A DNA stretch of 64,000 nucleotides from Pycnococcus provasolii (Eukaryota; Chlorophyta; Pseudoscourfieldiophyceae; Pseudoscourfieldiales). The stretch is taken from contig CP150562.1 in NCBI GenBank assembly GCA_049487715.1, positions 186,001-250,000 of the forward strand, written 5' to 3'. Shown piece by piece: positions 44,677 to 54,609 of this stretch (position 1 is its first letter; every line of letters begins with the position of its first letter). A program made the position numbers and the translations under genes. Below the pieces are notes generated by a model. The model was given only the letters and a program-made list of their open reading frames with translations. It had not been told where the DNA came from and ran no database searches.

Positions 44677-46575
44677 ATGGTGGCGACTTCAACGTCGACG
44701 GCAGCGACCACGCTCCGCGAGCGCGTCCCGCTCGCCGAACCCGCCGAGTCGTCAGCCGTCGGTCCAGCCACCGCGACCATACGCTTCCCCACGCGGCCGT
44801 ACGTTCCCGCCGAAAACGATGCCATGGACCTCAGGGACGTCAAGTCGTTCCACGGCGCCGCGGCGGTGGTTGCCAACGCCATCGACGCGTATCGGACGGC
44901 GCGCCTCACGTTCATCTCGACGATGCACAAACTCGCGCTCAAGCCAGACGAAGCGACGCTGAAAGCCATCCTTGACCAGGACGTGCTCGCCCTGCTGTGC
45001 GCGCCGCCCGTGAAGGATGCCGCGCCAAGCGTGCGCTACTGGACCATGCAGGTGCTCGAGGCGCTGTCGTCGCGGGCGCCCAGCGTGCCGCCGACGCTCG
45101 CGGGTGCGGGTGTGCTGCAGAACATGCTCCCAAGTCTGAGGCACGACCGCGTTAAGGTTCGCGAGTCAACGCTGCAAGCGCTCCTGCGCCTCGTCAACGT
45201 CGGCGGCGCAGACCTCAGCCTCAGCCTCGTCGAGTGCGGCGCGCTGCCTCTGCTGACTGAGCAGCTCAAGTTCTTCGACTTGTCCGTTCGCGAGCTGTCC
45301 ATCAGGGTGATGAGCGCCATCGTTCGCGCTTCCGACGAAACGGCAAGGGCTGTGGCAACGCCGGAACTGCTCGAGAGCCTCGTCGGAAACATGAGCGGAC
45401 ACGATGCCGTGAACCTCAAGGAGGCGGCCGTTGCCACGCTCGCGAACGTGGCAGCGGTGGACCCGCAGCTCGCCGCGCTTGTGCAGGAGGCGGGCGTTGT
45501 CGCACCAGCCGTGGCTCTCAGCCGCGACGAGGTGCCCGACAGGCTGCGCGCGAGCGCGCTGCTCTGCCTCGCGCAGATTAGCCGGCACAGCAACGAGCTA
45601 GCGGAGACGTGCGCATCCGCGGGAGCGCACAACGCCGCCGTCTCGGCGCTCGTGCACACCGCCGGTAGCGTCCGCACATCAGGTGCGAAGCTCGCGCTCA
45701 TGCTGTGCCGTCGCAACGCGAGGCTGTCGAAGGCAATGATGGATGCAGGCGCGTGCGCCGCGCTCGTGCGCTGCGTGTCGTCGAATCACCACAGCGCATC
45801 TCCCGAGGCGTTGGACAGCTGTGTGGCGCTCGGACACCTCGCCGGGGCTGACCCGGACTTTGCAGCCGCGGTTGTGCGCGCGAATGGCGTGATCGCGCTC
45901 TCGCACGGCCTGACATCCAAGGCGAAATCTCTGCAGACGGGTGCGGCGTGGAGCTTGGGGAAGGTGGCGAGCGCCTCGGCGAGCTGCGCGCGCACGCTCG
46001 CCGAGAAAATTGTTCACGACAAGCTTCGGCCGCTTGCGGTGAAGCGTGCTGGCGCGCGTACACCAGCAATGGAGGCGGCTGGCGCGCCGCCCGCGCCCGT
46101 GCCTGATGGCGCAGATGCGGAGGTCGCCGAGGCGCTTGGCCGCCACGCCTCGGAATGCCTTCTGACGGTGGCACGCTCGTCCGACCACCTACCGACGCTC
46201 ACGGCTCTTTGCAGTCCTGAAGTTCCGTGGGACGTTGCTCGGGAAGCTGCCGTGAGCCTCGCTCGGCTGCTTCCCTCGGACCCTGCAGCGCGCCGCGACT
46301 TTGTGTCGGTGGGTGCCCTCAAGCGCCTTGCCGAGCTCGCGAAAATGTGCGTCGTTTTCGCGGAGAGCGCCGCAACAATGGATGCTCGTAACATGGACAA
46401 GGGTAGCACGCCGGATGGCCGCTCGCCGCTCGACCAGGGTGCTTGGCCCGATGCCGAGGCTGTTGCGAAGCGTCAGCTGCTTGAGGCGGCCCGCTCGGTG
46501 TTCGGCTTGTACCCGGAGGACGTGTTGAGTCACTACGGCGCAGCTCATTTGACGACGGTGGCGGCAGGTGCTTAA
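44677..46575 (+). CDS. SPAG6/PF16-like armadillo-repeat protein
   Basis: 632 residues from ATG 44677. Successive armadillo repeats of about 42 residues run from about residue 65 to 560. The order and local sequence match SPAG6 (PF16), a central-pair protein of motile axonemes: an opening helix like AIDAYRTARLTFISTMHKLA, the penultimate ARREFV-type segment (DPAARRDFVSVGALKRLAEL) and the terminal FGLYPEDVLSHYGAAHL correspond to conserved SPAG6 landmarks. Identity looks moderate, with inserted linkers (TPMEAAGAPPAP near 460, MDKGSTPDGRSPLDQG near 585), so it may be a divergent paralogue and not the orthologue. Together with DNAAF4 in this window it indicates an organism with motile cilia. Confidence 0.75.
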   Translation: MVATSTSTAATTLRERVPLAEPAESSAVGPATATIRFPTRPYVPAENDAMDLRDVKSFHGAAAVVANAIDAYRTARLTFISTMHKLALKPDEATLKAILDQDVLALLCAPPVKDAAPSVRYWTMQVLEALSSRAPSVPPTLAGAGVLQNMLPSLRHDRVKVRESTLQALLRLVNVGGADLSLSLVECGALPLLTEQLKFFDLSVRELSIRVMSAIVRASDETARAVATPELLESLVGNMSGHDAVNLKEAAVATLANVAAVDPQLAALVQEAGVVAPAVALSRDEVPDRLRASALLCLAQISRHSNELAETCASAGAHNAAVSALVHTAGSVRTSGAKLALMLCRRNARLSKAMMDAGACAALVRCVSSNHHSASPEALDSCVALGHLAGADPDFAAAVVRANGVIALSHGLTSKAKSLQTGAAWSLGKVASASASCARTLAEKIVHDKLRPLAVKRAGARTPAMEAAGAPPAPVPDGADAEVAEALGRHASECLLTVARSSDHLPTLTALCSPEVPWDVAREAAVSLARLLPSDPAARRDFVSVGALKRLAELAKMCVVFAESAATMDARNMDKGSTPDGRSPLDQGAWPDAEAVAKRQLLEAARSVFGLYPEDVLSHYGAAHLTTVAAGA

Positions 46576-46815
46576 CGTTAGGATTAGGCGACATTGTGTT
46601 ACCGACAAAAATACCAACCAACCACCAACCACCAACACATGTTGAAAGCCTGCGAAGATAAGCTTAAGTTGCCACAACTTACGGGTATCGGTCGAGAAGC
46701 CCCCCCCCTCCCCCCCGATTAGGGTTAGGGTTAGCCTGACCCCGTTTGGTTTGCGCCGTCACCAGTCCCTCCCTCCCGTTTTTGGCTTGCCCATTGCGCC
46801 GCCGCATCGCGTGAT
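46576..46815. other. Short intergenic region with TTAGGG motif
   Basis: 240 bp containing C-runs and a short telomere-like array. Confidence 0.5.
46719..46734 (+). promoter_or_regulatory. Short TTAGGG array upstream of SET-domain gene
   Basis: Two full units plus TTAG, preceded by CGA as in the 42.9-kb array (CGATTAGGG), about 80 bp before the ATG at 46816. Confidence 0.5.
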
Positions 46816-48228
46816 ATGCCGTCGCCGCCGTCGCCGCCGTCGCCGTCGCCTTGGCTGGAGCAGCGCGGCGTGTACCTGGATGCGTCCGCGGTATCTATCG
46901 CTCCGTCACTGACCTGCGGCGGTCTCGGCGTCGTCGCGGTCGCACCCATAGCAATCCACAGCGTCATTTGTCGTATTCCCAAGACTTGCATTCTGTCATG
47001 TGAAAACTCTGCGGTGGACCTGAGTGACTTGTTGAAGTGCGATAATGGCGTCGTCGACGAGAATACTCGCCTAGCCACCTGTGTCATGCTGGAGCGAGCA
47101 TGTGGTCCACGCTCGTTCTTTCACGGCTACATTCAGTCCATGCTGCCGGCACCGAGACAGCCCATGTTCTGGACACAATCTGCTCTTGCACTGTTGGAAG
47201 GGACGGAGTTGGAAAGTTCTGCAGACACGGACTTGCAGGAACTCAAACGAACTTGGGAAGAAATCTCTGCGTTTGTAAAAAAAGAAGCTGCTCGTCTTGG
47301 CGCAGACGATAACCAAGTCAACAGAAAGGCATTCGCAGAGGCACTCAGTCTTGTGCATTCCCGCCAGTTCTTTGTGGATGAGGAGCACGGCTCGAGCCTT
47401 GTGCCTCTTGCGGACATTTTCAATCACAAAACGGCACGTATTCAGCTCGCGAAGAATGTTCACGTGGAGCGTGAGCATTCTGAGGGAGGCATGAGCGACG
47501 ACGACGACGACGACGAAACCCAAGTTGGCCACATCGTTGATGATGATGAGCAGTTCAGTGCTCGTGGATCGTCAGTGCGCTTGACGCGCAAATCAGCCTC
47601 CGAGGGCTTGGACATGGCAGTGTTTCAGGATGACGAAAATCTCGCCATTGTTACGCAGCGGCCCTTCGACGCAGGCGAAGAGATTTACAACTGCTACGGC
47701 GAATGCTCGAATGCGACGCTTTTGCACGACTATGCGTTTCTGAGCGAGAACAATCCATTCGATATTGTCAACCTTGACGGCGAATTGCTCGTCGAAGTTG
47801 CGGCGGACGTGCATGGCGAGCGTGTTGCACGGAGAGCGGCTCGAAAGTATCTGTCGCAGCTCGACGACTACTTCGAATTGCCTACTTCAACCGAATATGT
47901 TCCTGCCGATCTTTTACTTGCTCTGAAAGCACTGTCTGGTGCAGACGTGGATGTGAGCTCCGCCCAAGAGCCAGAGGCTTTGGACGCGCTTGGACGCGAG
48001 GAGGCAGAGTTACTCGCCAGATGCGCTCAAGCGCGTCTACAACGATATCCAGAACTACCTCAGGGCGACGACGACGCGGCGATGCGTGATGCTCGAACAC
48101 CCGAGGCTGTCGCGGCTCTATCGCTGCGTGCTCTTGAGAAGAAGCTTCTCGTGAGGTGGGAGGTGGCCTCGCGTCGCCGCGCGTCGCGCGCACGGCGGCG
48201 GCGTAAGCGCGGTCGCGACGAAGCGTGA
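46816..48228 (+). CDS. SET-domain protein-lysine methyltransferase, SETD6/Rubisco-LSMT-like
   Basis: Single exon, 470 residues. The split SET domain is visible as the N-terminal GGLGVVAVAPIAIHSVICRIPK, the central LVPLADIFNHK (family motif LxPxADxxNH) and the post-insert AGEEIYNCYGECSNATLLHDYAFL (YGxxxNxxLLxxYGF). This arrangement defines the SETD3/SETD6/Rubisco large-subunit methyltransferase group, which modifies non-histone proteins. An acidic insertion (about 220-255) interrupts the domain. The C-terminal RSB-like region is shorter than usual and ends in a basic, nuclear-localisation-like tail (RRRASRARRRRKRGR). No transit peptide, so nucleus or cytosol is likely. The stop lies only 39 bp from the convergent gene's stop. 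Confidence 0.85.
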   Translation: MPSPPSPPSPSPWLEQRGVYLDASAVSIAPSLTCGGLGVVAVAPIAIHSVICRIPKTCILSCENSAVDLSDLLKCDNGVVDENTRLATCVMLERACGPRSFFHGYIQSMLPAPRQPMFWTQSALALLEGTELESSADTDLQELKRTWEEISAFVKKEAARLGADDNQVNRKAFAEALSLVHSRQFFVDEEHGSSLVPLADIFNHKTARIQLAKNVHVEREHSEGGMSDDDDDDETQVGHIVDDDEQFSARGSSVRLTRKSASEGLDMAVFQDDENLAIVTQRPFDAGEEIYNCYGECSNATLLHDYAFLSENNPFDIVNLDGELLVEVAADVHGERVARRAARKYLSQLDDYFELPTSTEYVPADLLLALKALSGADVDVSSAQEPEALDALGREEAELLARCAQARLQRYPELPQGDDDAAMRDARTPEAVAALSLRALEKKLLVRWEVASRRRASRARRRRKRGRDEA

Positions 48229-48267
48229 CGTAAGCATGTATCGTACATACATAGTGTAACAAGTTTA

Positions 48268-49037
48268 TCATACTTTCACAGCGCGCGCCTGCACAAATCT
48301 TCTGTCCATGATGAGCTCCTGCGCTCGATTTTCGTTTCGCATCGAAACCAGTGAGCACGACGCGACGTCGAATCCTCCTGTCGTTAGCAGGCTGCGCAGC
48401 TCGTCCACCTGGAAGTAGTACGCGCGTGTTCCGTCGCCGCGCATGTAAAATCGCTCGTCGATTTCGCGTATGCCGTCCATGCCACCCTTCTTACCAGCGA
48501 GTCGCTCCATGGCCATATCACCTTCGGCGTAGTCGCGGATGAGCAGCGTGCCCCCCACCTTGAGAACACGCCTCGCCTGTTCGAGTGCGTGCGCGAACGT
48601 GTCCGGCGACATGGCGCTGAGCGCGAAGATCATCGTCGCGACGTCCGCCGACTCTTCCGCGAGTCTCGGTGCACCGCAAGCGACGATGTCTTCCTTGGCA
48701 ACGTTGCAGACGAACGCGTTTATGTTTGCTTCTTCGTACGCGGCGTGCTTTTTGAGCACTTTGACGGCGGTAGGTGCGTAGTCGCAAGCGTGCACAACGG
48801 CTGTGGACGTCGCGCACGCGGCGTTTCTCGCCTCAAGCACTGGGTAGACGGTGGCGCCCGTGCCGCACCCCATTTCCACGAGCGTGAGTTTGTGGTGTGC
48901 GTCTGGCGTGAGCGTATGAAATTCCTCGAGCAGCCAGTGTCTATCTTTGAAGAACTTGTTTCCGTTGGATTTGTAGAAGCAGTCCCACGCTCTGTGCGCG
49001 TTGGCCTCCAGACGCGCGACCTGGTGCGGCGCAAGGC

Positions 49038-49071
<34 letters not shown>

Positions 49072-49086
49072 TGAAGGCGCCGCCAT
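48268..49086 (-). CDS. METTL2/6/8-type tRNA m3C methyltransferase-like protein
   Basis: 272 residues from the ATG at 49084-49086. The signature N-terminal block AWDCFYKSNGNKFFKDRHWLLEEF matches the WDxFYxxNxxxFFKDRHW motif of METTL2, METTL6 and METTL8, which form 3-methylcytidine at position 32 of certain tRNAs. SAM motif I is VEMGCGTGATVYPVLE, followed by VHACDYAPTAVKVLK and the late motif GGTLLIRDYAEGDMAMERL. The C-terminal FYMRGDGTRAYYF is also conserved in the family. The start is chosen after an upstream frame of unlikely composition; a poly-Ser tract follows it. It converges tail-to-tail with the SET-domain gene, so the two 3' UTRs very likely overlap. Confidence 0.88.
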
Positions 49087-49366
49087 GCCACTACCAGCTA
49101 TGGATGAAAGGAAGGAAAATACTGAAGGAAATCCTGAAGGAAATTGATGGGAAAAACCCAAACCCCCATTTAGAAGGAAAAGTTTAAAGTTAGGGGTTGG
49201 TTCTCCCACCTAAGCTTCCCACCTAACCTTACTGGGTCATTTCCCGATCGATCAAGTGACTTGCCCACGAGAGCTGTCTGTCACTCCTCACTCCGCTTGT
49301 CACCTCACTTCGCTTGCTTGGCACATTCAGTCAGAGCTTACATAACATCACGCAGATCACTCTGTG

Positions 49367-50866
49367 ATGCTCACGGCTCTTCGGTCCAGGCACTTCTTAC
49401 TCAAAGGATTCTTACCTCTTAATCATACTCATAAGCTTAAGAGAGGTTATTACGCGCATTCGTCTCTCATAACCTTAACGACGACGCAGCAAACCATGGC
49501 CATGAAGCGCAAGGCGGCGTGCATGGCCACCGCGGCCTCCGCATCAGCATCAGAGTCGGAAGATAGCGATGCGCCGTTCGGATTCGCGCCCGGGGAAGAC
49601 CAACCGGAAGGTGTGGCGAAGAAAGTCATCAGCGTCGTGCCCAGCTGGAAGGCGTGCGGGGTGGCCGTCGGGGACGTCACCGTGAAAGACTTCAGCGCTT
49701 TTGGAGGCGCGCGTGTCTACAAGGTGTCAGCAAGCACGGAAGGGGCCACGCCACCAGCCGTGTGCTTCAAGGTGGACGTGACGGGTGGTGACGACGACGA
49801 GGAAGGCGAAGCGTCGATCCAAGACGACAGGACGCAGGAAGCCGCGTGGGCCCTAGGCGCACAAGGCATGGCGCCGACGAAGATTGTGCGCGGGAACAAC
49901 TGGGATATCGAAGAGTGGTCTGGAATTTCCGTCAGCAAGGACTTCTCGCACTTCGACGAAACGCTCGCGCCGCTGGGAACACTGGCCAAGCTCATGGCGG
50001 ATGTGCACACCACACCCACGGAATGGTACAAGCCGCTGCGAGCTCGCATGCGCGAGCGCTATCCGTTCTTGAACGACGTCCCACCCGAGGCGCCGTTCTG
50101 GAACGGTGCGGCATTTGGTTGGGAGAACGGCATGCTCTTCACGGGAGGCAAGATGACGCCGGAGAAGGCGGCGAACAACGCGAAGATCTTCAACGAAATG
50201 TGCGCCTCGGGTGTTATGGAGGCTCTCGTCAAGTGCACTGCCTTCTACCCGCAGTCGGCAGCTGCGAAGAGAGTCGTGACGATCCACGGCGACTTCAAGC
50301 CGAACAACGTGATCGGCCGTCCTGATGGATCATGCATGTGCATTGACTACGACTTCACGCACGTTTCGCCCGTGCAGCAGGAGCTCAGCTTCGCGTTCAT
50401 GAAGTGGCTGGGACCCAAGCACCAGGACTACGCGACGCGATACACGTTCCTCGAGCAGTACCTGACGCACTGCGGCCTTCCTAACGACGACGCATCCGTC
50501 AAGGAACTGATGCTCGACGCGATGGTCGGAACGATCTGCAACTTCGACGGACTTTTGTTCAGCGGCCTGTCTCGCGAGGTGCCGTTGCTGCGCAAATCGG
50601 ATAAGCCCGATGGCTTGGAGTTGCTTAAGCTTCTCTCGGACTTTGTCACGGAGGTGCGCTCATCACCAAAGCTGAAGGAGCAGGTGATATACAACGGCCC
50701 GATCCCGACGATGTACGTGACATCGACCGGTCCGCTTCGTGCTTGGCTGGAGGAGATGCGCGCTCACGGTTCTTTGGGCGGCTTCGGAATATTTCCCGAC
50801 AGTGCGACGTGGGAGGAGAACGTGCGTATGAAGGCTGTGCGCACGCCCTGGATCCCGCTGCCATAA
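49367..50866 (+). CDS. Choline/ethanolamine-kinase-like (APH fold) phosphotransferase
   Basis: About 499 residues from ATG 49367; an alternative start is ATG 49496 (MAMKRKAACMATAA). The stretch between them is basic and hydroxylated and could be a mitochondrial or plastid presequence. The APH/choline-kinase fold is shown by the catalytic-loop VVTIHGDFKPNNVIG (Asp base and Asn metal ligand) and the metal-binding CIDYDFTHVSP, in the place of HxDxxxxN and IDxEY of choline kinase. Upstream KLMADVHTTPTEWY fits the lid helix region. The acidic loop EDSDAPFGFAPGEDQ is unusual. The enzyme could phosphorylate choline, ethanolamine or a sugar; substrate is not determinable from the sequence. Confidence 0.8.
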   Translation: MLTALRSRHFLLKGFLPLNHTHKLKRGYYAHSSLITLTTTQQTMAMKRKAACMATAASASASESEDSDAPFGFAPGEDQPEGVAKKVISVVPSWKACGVAVGDVTVKDFSAFGGARVYKVSASTEGATPPAVCFKVDVTGGDDDEEGEASIQDDRTQEAAWALGAQGMAPTKIVRGNNWDIEEWSGISVSKDFSHFDETLAPLGTLAKLMADVHTTPTEWYKPLRARMRERYPFLNDVPPEAPFWNGAAFGWENGMLFTGGKMTPEKAANNAKIFNEMCASGVMEALVKCTAFYPQSAAAKRVVTIHGDFKPNNVIGRPDGSCMCIDYDFTHVSPVQQELSFAFMKWLGPKHQDYATRYTFLEQYLTHCGLPNDDASVKELMLDAMVGTICNFDGLLFSGLSREVPLLRKSDKPDGLELLKLLSDFVTEVRSSPKLKEQVIYNGPIPTMYVTSTGPLRAWLEEMRAHGSLGGFGIFPDSATWEENVRMKAVRTPWIPLP

Positions 50867-51066
50867 TAGACCTGTAGTAAAGACGACTACGTTCCGGAAC
50901 AAAAAACCCAAAGGTGGGTAACCCCCAACAGGTACCCCCCACTCCTGGAAAAAACAACCTGTCCCAAGCCAAAGCTCAAACGAGGGAGGGAGTGAGTGGC
51001 TGATAACTCCCCCCTGGTGGAGGCGCATATCATATTTCGCCCCAGTCACACATCGCCGAGTCCCCC

Positions 51067-52452
51067 ATGTCCGCGCCATCGCTCGCCGTGCCTGCGTCTC
51101 GCAAGGCGTCCGCGCCGATGCGCATCGCCGTCGTCGGCGCGGGTGTCGCCGGCGCCACGTTCGCACGGCAAATCAAGAGCCTCATGGGAGATAACGCGCA
51201 GCTCTCCCTCTTCGAAATGGGACGCGGGCCAGGAGGGCGCGCGGCGACGCGGCGCGATCGCAACGATACCAGAATGAGCATAGATCACGGTGCACCCGTG
51301 TTTGACGTGAACAAGTCGTCGAAGTTCTACGACGTCGCTGAGGCGCTCGTCGACGAAGGGTACCTGCAGAAAGCTTCGCCGTGGTGGAGGTATCACGCGC
51401 GCACCACAGATGAGGTCGACGTCAAGCTCGCGTTTCCGTCCGACGGGTACGAAGCATACCTGGGTAAGCCGAGCATGAACGCTATGTGCAAGGGTCTTCT
51501 CGCCGGAGTGGACATCTCCACGCACTTCGGCACGAAGGTGAGCAAGCTCAGCTGCGCGAACGTGAACTCGACGGTGAAGTGGAACTTGAAAGGCGCGGGA
51601 GCGACTCCGGCGGATGAGCCGGTGGACTTTGGGGACTTCGACTACCTCGTCGTCACGAGTCTTGGCTTCGCGCATGCGACGCGGTGGCGCGATATCTTCG
51701 GAGAGGAGGCTCCTGTCGTCGAGGCATGGCGCGAGCTGAGCGAGAAGCCGCCAGGCACGAGCGAGAAGGTGGATAGCCTACTCGCGTCCGTCGAGCGCGT
51801 TGACGCCATCCCAGTCATCAGCATATTCGCACAGTACAGCGCTGACGCCGCGGCATCGTGGCTGCCGAAAGCGGAGTTCGAGACGCTTCGGTTCGCGCCG
51901 CACGGTGGAGCTTTGAACAAGATATTTGGTGGAGGATACCAGCGTGCGGACGGCGGTGGCGAGGTGACTAGTTGGACGAACGAGCCGAGGATTGTCGATG
52001 GAATCGTCGTGCGACGTCGCGAAAACGGCGATGTCACTCTTGCTTGCCATGCAAACGAGGAGTACTCGCGCAGCTCGTTTGGCGTCTACGGCACGGGATC
52101 TACCGCGTCGCGCCTCGGCGCGGGCACGAAGGCTGGCGCAAAGAGCAACGACCCCAGGACCGAGCAGGAAATCGTACGCCAGGTGCTTGATGATGTTGCG
52201 AAGGCGTTGCACCTGGACGACCAGGCGAAGAGTGATTTCGTCAAGCCGACGAACGGCCCGTTCATGCAACGATGGGGTAGCGCATTCCCAGTGGCGAGCA
52301 CGTGCATATCCGCAGAAAGCGCCTTTGCTCCCGAGAGCGGGCTCATTCTTGCTGGCGACTTCACGTCAATGCGTCCTGGAACAATTGAAGGTGCCGCGGA
52401 ATCTGCGATCGACGCCGCTACCAAGCTAGCCTCTCACGTCATTTCCTTGTGA
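51067..52452 (+). CDS. Renalase-like FAD-dependent oxidoreductase
   Basis: Single exon, 461 residues. The N-terminal FAD-binding Rossmann motif RIAVVGAGVAGATFARQI is followed by an acidic Glu at the end of beta2 (LFEMGRGPGGRAATRR), the GGR step typical of the amine-oxidase/renalase group, then IDHGAPVFDV. The C-terminal ATG-type motif GLILAGDFTSMRPGTIEGAAESA places the FAD ribityl contact. Length and order match the renalase-like proteins of plants and bacteria. Renalase oxidises isomeric dihydronicotinamides in animals; the algal role is not established. No targeting signal or membrane helix. An insertion of about 25 residues near 345 (STASRLGAGTKAGAKSND) is low-complexity. Confidence 0.85.
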   Translation: MSAPSLAVPASRKASAPMRIAVVGAGVAGATFARQIKSLMGDNAQLSLFEMGRGPGGRAATRRDRNDTRMSIDHGAPVFDVNKSSKFYDVAEALVDEGYLQKASPWWRYHARTTDEVDVKLAFPSDGYEAYLGKPSMNAMCKGLLAGVDISTHFGTKVSKLSCANVNSTVKWNLKGAGATPADEPVDFGDFDYLVVTSLGFAHATRWRDIFGEEAPVVEAWRELSEKPPGTSEKVDSLLASVERVDAIPVISIFAQYSADAAASWLPKAEFETLRFAPHGGALNKIFGGGYQRADGGGEVTSWTNEPRIVDGIVVRRRENGDVTLACHANEEYSRSSFGVYGTGSTASRLGAGTKAGAKSNDPRTEQEIVRQVLDDVAKALHLDDQAKSDFVKPTNGPFMQRWGSAFPVASTCISAESAFAPESGLILAGDFTSMRPGTIEGAAESAIDAATKLASHVISL

Positions 52453-52556
52453 CAACGAAAGAAGATGTGCCGACTTTGATGTTTGTAATCACTGTTTTCT
52501 GTTGCTTGTAATCACCGCGTGAGCGGCATTGTGTTCTTTTTTACATATACATCGTT

Positions 52557-53829
52557 TTACATTTCGTCGTGTAACTTGTCACTGTGTGCAATTCGACGAA
52601 ACTTTCGTGCGTACTCTAGCGTTATGTTCAAGAATATATAGGGATCGTCGCCGTAGTCGTCGTACAAGCGAGGAGGCTGCCCTCGCGCTGCTGGACGCAG
52701 TCGACCTGTCGATGCTGGCTCGATCTGCGTGCCTTCACCCCATTCGTTGTAGCTCGTGATGCCGACACCACCACGGGCAATGCCACCACCGCGCTTCAAC
52801 GCGGATAGCGCAGCCTCCCACGTGCGACGATATGTCGCACCATTTTCGCCGCGCTGCACCGTTGCTCTTGCATTCCACGGCCGGATGCCCTCGTCGTCGT
52901 ATCCAGGCGAGACGCAAGGAACAAATGCCAAACTACGTCGCTGCGCCTCTGCTGCCATAGCCTGCCAATTGCGCAGAGCGCCGCCGAATCCAGTGACCTC
53001 GTTACCAAAATACGTGTACGCGCCGTCAAAGCCGGCACGCGCGAGTTCGTCGCCGTGGTGTGCCTCGAGCCAAAGTCCGATGACGAAGATGTCCAACTCG
53101 GTGCCACGCAGCGAACCGCGTTTGCCGAGTATCTGTGCCCATTCGGCTGGTTCGATGTGGTAGCTGTCGTACGCGAATACGACCGGTCTGCCGTCCACCT
53201 TCGCCATCGCCTCGTGGTTTAAGATTGCCCCTCCTCCTCGTTTTTGCTTGTCGCTGAGCCACGCGATGTCTTCGGCAAAGCTCGCAGCGGATCGTCCTGG
53301 ATACGGTTCTGCGTGAATCGCGACTTTCAGGTTGTGTCGTTTGGCGGCTTCAAAGATTGCGTCGAGTCTGTCGTCGGTGTTGACTCCCTGCGTGTCGGTC
53401 GCGCCTTCGCGGTACCTCGGTCCCCACCACGATAGAGCGACTGTGTCAATGCCCGCCGCCTTGATCTCTCGCATTTGGCTATCGACGACGTGTGGGTCTG
53501 CCGACGAGTATATTCCTCTGAGCGGATAGAATGGCGCGTGAATATCGTCCGGCGGGTCGTGTCTCTTTCCAATGAGGTGTTTGAATTTATCGTTTTCGGC
53601 AGTTGTCCAGTGCGGTAGGATTTCGTGGTTCCAGTGCTGATATGTCCCATCGGTGGCCGGTACACCGTACCACAGGTAGAGGAACGCGACGACGCCAACA
53701 CCACCACCACCACTGCTGGATGATGATGGCGACAGACGATGACGAGGAGGAGGAGGAGGCTTCACTGAGTGGCGGCAGAAAGACTAGGACAACGAGTAAG
53801 GCGCACACGAGCACGAAGATGTTCCGCAT
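52557..53829 (-). CDS. GH99 endo-alpha-1,2-mannosidase-like, with signal anchor in adjacent frame
   Basis: The catalytic frame (52557 to about 53760) holds GH99 landmarks: FLYLWYGVPATDGTYQHWNH near the start, ALSWWGPR, AYDSYHIEPAEW and SYNEWGEGTQIEPA. The last corresponds to the EWHEGTQIE active-site motif of MANEA; both Glu residues are kept and His is replaced by Gly. MANEA trims glucosylated mannose from N-glycans in the Golgi. Upstream, ATG at 53827-53829 starts MRNIFVLVCALLVVLVFLPP, an ideal type II signal anchor, but in the neighbouring frame. The frames meet in a TCC repeat encoding poly-Ser/Pro (about 53715-53765), so one base is probably missing or added there. Without it the catalytic frame has no ATG. 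Confidence 0.8.
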
Positions 53830-54609
53830 GAGTGATTCAGCGCGTGATGCGCTGATGCGTGTTGGGAAAGACGGAACGGGAAAACGCATTGCACGCAAGA
53901 GATTTCGCAGCAGGCAAGTGAAAAGCCACGGCCGCCGACGGATACTTCTTCCAAGTTCTCCCTCGAGCCTCGAGGTGCGGTGCAAGCTTCGTACCTCACA
54001 GGAGTGGTACATATGCAAGGCCGGTGGTCAATCAGCTCAGCCATCAGCTGTGCGACACTTGCAAAGTCGGTTGACGGTTGTAAGACAACCTTTGTAAGAA
54101 CTATGTAAGACGCCGACGTGCAAGGCCCATTACAGTATTGTGCAAGGCGGGCAGTTCAGTTGCCCATTGCAAGGCGATTGACCATTGCAAGACGCCATCC
54201 ATTGTAAGACGCCATTCATTGTAAGACGCCATTCATTGTAAGACGCCATTCATTGTAAGACGTCGTTGTAAGAGACGGTCAATCCGTCGTACCATAGTAT
54301 GCTTAAGAGCCACAGCTGGTTGAGTGGTAGTTGATTGATAGGTTGGTAAGTCGTTTCCCACACTCGTGAGAATAAAACGTTTGAGGAGCACTCCTCCTTT
54401 TTTGCATGAAGGAATGAAAAGCACTCAAGGTTTACACTGCACTGCACTGCACTGCCTCGTCGCCGTCGCCGTGTTCGTGTTCGTCCCCGGCCCATTCATT
54501 CTTGGCCGCGGCCGTGATCTCCACTCCCCTCCACTCCCCTCCGCGCCTTCGAATCATTCGTGCGCCGGTCTCCTTCCTTTGGTGGTGGTTGTAGTTGTGC
54601 TGATCTGCC
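53830..54609. other. Divergent intergenic region with 17-bp repeats
   Basis: 780 bp between divergent genes. It contains a 17-bp tandem repeat (54184-54268) with related TGCAAGGC/TGTAAGAC units scattered from about 54060, and CTCCACTCCC repeats near 54525. No gene seen. Confidence 0.6.
54184..54268 (+). repeat. 17-bp tandem repeat, 5 copies
   Basis: Unit ATTGTAAGACGCCATTC occurs in tandem, the first copy with two changes and the last degenerate, about 340 bp upstream of the DNAAF4 ATG. Confidence 0.88.
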
